A stretch of 64,000 bases of DNA from Linnemannia hyalina. Its lineage: Eukaryota > Mortierellomycota > Mortierellomycetes > Mortierellales > Mortierellaceae. Made by a program: the position numbers and the translations under genes. The stretch is taken from the NCBI GenBank assembly GCA_019671135.1, contig JAHRHY010000005.1:2404001-2468000 (forward strand), read 5' to 3'. The stretch's first letter is position 1. The number at the start of each line of letters is the position of its first letter. Of this stretch, positions 62,001-64,000 are shown one piece after another. A model generated the notes under the pieces. The model searched no databases. It was not told the origin of the DNA and worked only from the letters and a program-made list of their open reading frames with translations.

Positions 62001-64000
62001 CAACGACGACTTTTCTACACGATTTGATCCTGCGTCCTCTAACTCTGCGTTGCTTGAGGCCAACGGTACCTTATTCAAGCGTAACCTCATCACTGAACCA
62101 TCGGTCATCCAGTTCCTGTGCGAGCGAGTCAAGCAGCACCCCGATTTCGAGAAGCAGCTCCTAGCCGTCATCAATCAATCAAAGACCGATCCCAGTGCTG
62201 TCACCGCTGCCGCCAACGCCATCACCATCCTTATCCGAGCCGGGGTCCTTTTCAACGGCGCCGACCTCCGTGGCATCCGCATCGCAGGAGCTGACCTTTC
62301 CGAGGGTCAGTTTGACTGCGCCCAGTTTCAAGGAGCCGATCTGAGAGGAGTCAACTTTGCAAGGAGTTGGCTGAGGCAGGTGGATTTTGGTGATGCACGG
62401 ATGGACGGTGTTCGATTTTGGGAGCTGCCATATTTGAATGAGCGTGTCGGAGTCAATGCTGTCGCCTTTTCTCCAGATGGAAAGTTGTTTGCTGTTGCTC
62501 TGCGTGACGGAAGTCTCATTATCTACGACACTACAGCATGGACTCGAGCTTATCAACACAAAGAAAAGAGTGTGGTGTGGAGTATCGCCTTTTCACCCAA
62601 CAACCAACACCTTGCGCTTGGGAGCATGAATGGAATCTGTCGATTATGGGATACTGTCAGTGGCGAGACTTTGTTGGTCATGGAGGGGCATACAGATTGG
62701 GTGAGGTCAGTGGCATTTTCACCTTGCGGCAAGCAGATCGCATCGGCCAGTGACGATAGAACGATTCGGTTGTGGAGCTCGGAGACAGGAGAGTGCTTGT
62801 TTGTCTTGAACGGTCATGAACGAAGCGTTTTGAGTGTCGTGTATTCAGCTGACGGACGGAGACTTGTCTCAGGCAGTTTGGATTTGACGATTCGAGTGTG
62901 GGATCCAGAGACAGGAACACCAGAGGCTGACTGGGTCACCCCCCTTGTTGGCGCTTCGCGCATGGCCCTTTCTGCGGATGGAAGACAGTTCGCCCTCATA
63001 ACTGGTTTCAGGGATTCTGAGATTCGCTTGGTGGATGCAATCACCGGAGAACAGGGTCTGATTCTCAAGAACGATACCGAGTGGCTACAAGGTGTTGCAT
63101 TCTCTCCAATTAGCGAGTTGATTGTTTCTTCAAGCAAGGACAAGACCGTTCGGCTGTGGGACTCATCGAGTGGACAACTCATCTCCATGTTTTCGGGTCA
63201 TCGCCACCGGATCAACACCTGCACCTTTTCCCCAGACGGCCTACAAATTGCTTCAGGAGATCGGAGCGGGATTATACGACTCTGGGAGGTGAATACCAAC
63301 CGGTCGAACTCCATGACACAGAAACGTGCCGCCAAGGTTCGAACTGTGGCGTTCTCTCCTGACGGTCAGTTTGTAATCTCTTATTATAACAACAACACCA
63401 TTCAACGCTGGGATTCTTCCACAGGAGCCTCCGGACCCATTCCGTCATCGTTCACAATCGATGTCTATTCTGTCGCGCTTTCACCGAATGGCTGTTGGTT
63501 TGCGAGCGCTTGTGGAGACGGGAGTATTCATCTGTTGAACGTCCAAACCGATGTTGAGCGCGTTCTCTTCGGATCTTCCAGCTGCCAAGTTGTTGATATG
63601 AGTTTCTCACGCTGTGGTCGGTGGTTGGTCTCACATGATAGCCTCAGGGTTACACGCTTGTGGGATCTTGATAGTATCGATGATCAAGGCAAAGTGGTGG
63701 GTGAAATGGCCGATCAGTACAGCGGTGGAGGATCCGTGGTGTTCTCCCCCGTCGGAGATCAGTTTGCCGTTCGATTGGGATTGTCGTTCTTATCAAGGCT
63801 TCGTCTTTTCGATCCTCGAGTGACGGACCATCGTCAACCTCTGAAGGAAATGTGTTTACCAGGCATGCTACTCTCAATGGACTACTCACCAGATGGTCAG
63901 CGACTCGTACTCGGTACTGGTGCCTCCTCGATCCTGCTCTGGGACCTTCAGTCGTACAGGCCTCATTTCAAACTAGAAGGTCACACTGGCGCGGTGCTCA
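59020..64000 (+). CDS. NLR-like protein, long form: helical N-terminal domain, NACHT, pentapeptide, WD40; partial at 3' end
   Basis: Open from ATG 59020 to the end of the window (1660 residues seen) with no stop. Start M-S-D-H-P agrees with the truncated paralogue at 32202. Order: Ser/Thr-rich head (1-125), helical HEAT/arm-like domain (about 130-570), linker, NACHT P-loop G-G-S-G-A-G-K-S (658-665) with Walker B F-V-I-I-C-D-G-Y-D-E, C-terminal NACHT region ending F-R-F-L-H-R-S-L-L-E-Y-F, pentapeptide repeats (about 1081-1132), then WD40 repeats from about 1145; the last visible repeat is the thirteenth. This is the template architecture for the family here; the other four copies are parts of it. 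The N-terminal helical domain takes the effector position of an NLR and I cannot match it to a named effector domain. Confidence 0.92.
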   Translation, partial: MSDHPLYQLDPYVPGSNSVSSTARIRKRDRFREFWGLSKSKTKEVKLKTSNQSLYSRPASLLSTRPPSVVSQASSWLSGNRQFTRTTDNQSASPTSDNQSTPSTTVQEKVLSASLYTSRILEDIFDEDVPRPTMKTELPQPQQRIKMTQQLVYCNALLLRDTLSPSKVVTGKDVGRAGPLVLQEPVFDKAELDWLETTKKDLMEVDRLGWLATRVVEQFVTDANKDFTKIAEIVALGPVLEKEHYRKLLSTFIKEFDDDRILDVNMIQGLVQLAQDTSPGYLESDDLVKILGILRVHLQGTHQQSTEHSYHLTLAVSRILDVMADHKVQDLDHVLEHEPLSGVLSGLKDSSDPYLMYQACYAFQALQYVPDDESALQAVWRHSIGVVDGLVKVTAVFRLDLASVLEGLRNLQDVLGGVISVTGSVYEGICSLMESGRGVLDSLKDGLGSGQKQLWYPAVKAAYAFAQAGQLKDLKVLIFEAPCRRDPLFQWGICQLLSEIVVDPAWVVSARQQSVTLLGHLCQHGQDWGQDESVKAWMLTIITNLCASSDQTVSGTARSVMQDVTVHQNALINHPYLLRARLPLPSASPLLSKVQNIQYVEYDLHKFRSQRLDEAKLPVYISPMAKANLQAHDDELFPLKEKVQEFLTSERQVMLVLGGSGAGKSTFNKHLESELLRTYTCGSPIPLFINLPTIDRPEKDLIGEHLRTNNFSEEHIQEMKQYRQFVIICDGYDESQLTVNLHTANHFNQPGQWNVKMVISCRTQFLGQDYRSRFMPEGSSHYTRQATDLFQQAVIAPFSKRQIEDYVEKYVPLEPRNWTTKDYMDRLITIPNLMDLVKNPFLLSLSLEALPGVTEGKQDLSAIKITRVQLYDTFVSHWLAINSLRLQHNTLMREDRDMLDQLLEAGFISMGVDYATRLALAIFEHQEGNPVVQYIHVKDKNSWKAEFFGPDPEARMLRESSPLTRTGSQFRFLHRSLLEYFLSCAVFDPNIYGNNDDFSTRFDPASSNSALLEANGTLFKRNLITEPSVIQFLCERVKQHPDFEKQLLAVINQSKTDPSAVTAAANAITILIRAGVLFNGADLRGIRIAGADLSEGQFDCAQFQGADLRGVNFARSWLRQVDFGDARMDGVRFWELPYLNERVGVNAVAFSPDGKLFAVALRDGSLIIYDTTAWTRAYQHKEKSVVWSIAFSPNNQHLALGSMNGICRLWDTVSGETLLVMEGHTDWVRSVAFSPCGKQIASASDDRTIRLWSSETGECLFVLNGHERSVLSVVYSADGRRLVSGSLDLTIRVWDPETGTPEADWVTPLVGASRMALSADGRQFALITGFRDSEIRLVDAITGEQGLILKNDTEWLQGVAFSPISELIVSSSKDKTVRLWDSSSGQLISMFSGHRHRINTCTFSPDGLQIASGDRSGIIRLWEVNTNRSNSMTQKRAAKVRTVAFSPDGQFVISYYNNNTIQRWDSSTGASGPIPSSFTIDVYSVALSPNGCWFASACGDGSIHLLNVQTDVERVLFGSSSCQVVDMSFSRCGRWLVSHDSLRVTRLWDLDSIDDQGKVVGEMADQYSGGGSVVFSPVGDQFAVRLGLSFLSRLRLFDPRVTDHRQPLKEMCLPGMLLSMDYSPDGQRLVLGTGASSILLWDLQSYRPHFKLEGHTGAVL

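Noticed and set aside
1..64000. tRNA, rRNA or CRISPR array
   Set aside because: Scanned for T-loop-like GGTTCGA motifs with paired arms and for regularly spaced repeats; nothing folds or repeats convincingly. CRISPR is not expected in a fungal nucleus.

Overview
This 64 kb window is nuclear DNA of a filamentous fungus, most likely an early-diverging one of the Mortierellomycotina (Mortierella/Linnemannia type). The genes carry several short GT-AG introns (about 60-350 bp) with CT-rich 5' leaders. The gene set (UapA-like purine permease, DUR3, fused trehalose synthase/phosphatase, clan-CYP52/86-like P450s) is fungal. The large NACHT-WD40 genes and poly-Gln coiled-coil genes fit that group. The assignment is inferred from gene content; no marker gene is present.

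Layout. 1-2,448: 3' part of a NACHT-pentapeptide-WD40 (NLR-like) gene. 4.7-12.0 kb: purine permease, acid-lipase-type steryl ester/triacylglycerol lipase, and an ALDH8A1-like aldehyde dehydrogenase, all on +. 12.4-25.3 kb: accessory region, mainly on -, with five Gln/Arg/Glu-rich coiled-coil genes (two share a C-terminal module, two are tandem duplicates), an F-box/LRR-like remnant, a WD40 pseudogene, a possible Helitron fragment and a broken tyrosine-recombinase-type retroelement. 27.0-30.9 kb: P450 and 15-hydroxyprostaglandin-dehydrogenase-like SDR. 32.2-34.1 kb: NLR paralogue holding only the N-terminal helical region. 34.0-36.2 kb, -: degenerate archaeo-eukaryotic primase (PrimPol) gene and a retropepsin-like gene. 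37.1-39.4 kb: second P450. 40.8-43.4 kb: decayed unidentified gene(s). 45.2-53.1 kb: DUR3 urea transporter and fused TPS/TPP. 53.7-57.5 kb: complete NLR-like gene. 59.0 kb to the end: the longest NLR-like gene, running off the window.

How it fits together. The housekeeping genes concern nitrogen scavenging (purines, urea), lipid turnover and oxidation (lipase, P450s, SDR) and trehalose. The accessory layer is a birth-and-death cluster of one NLR family in five states: 5'-cut by the window, pseudogene, N-terminus only, short form and full form. Stretches without visible differences alternate with divergent ones, as expected from gene conversion. Breakpoints of this family lie next to mobile-element remnants. 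The least familiar items are the PrimPol plus retropepsin pair abutting a truncated NLR, and the cluster of poly-Gln coiled-coil proteins with a shared basic C-terminal module.
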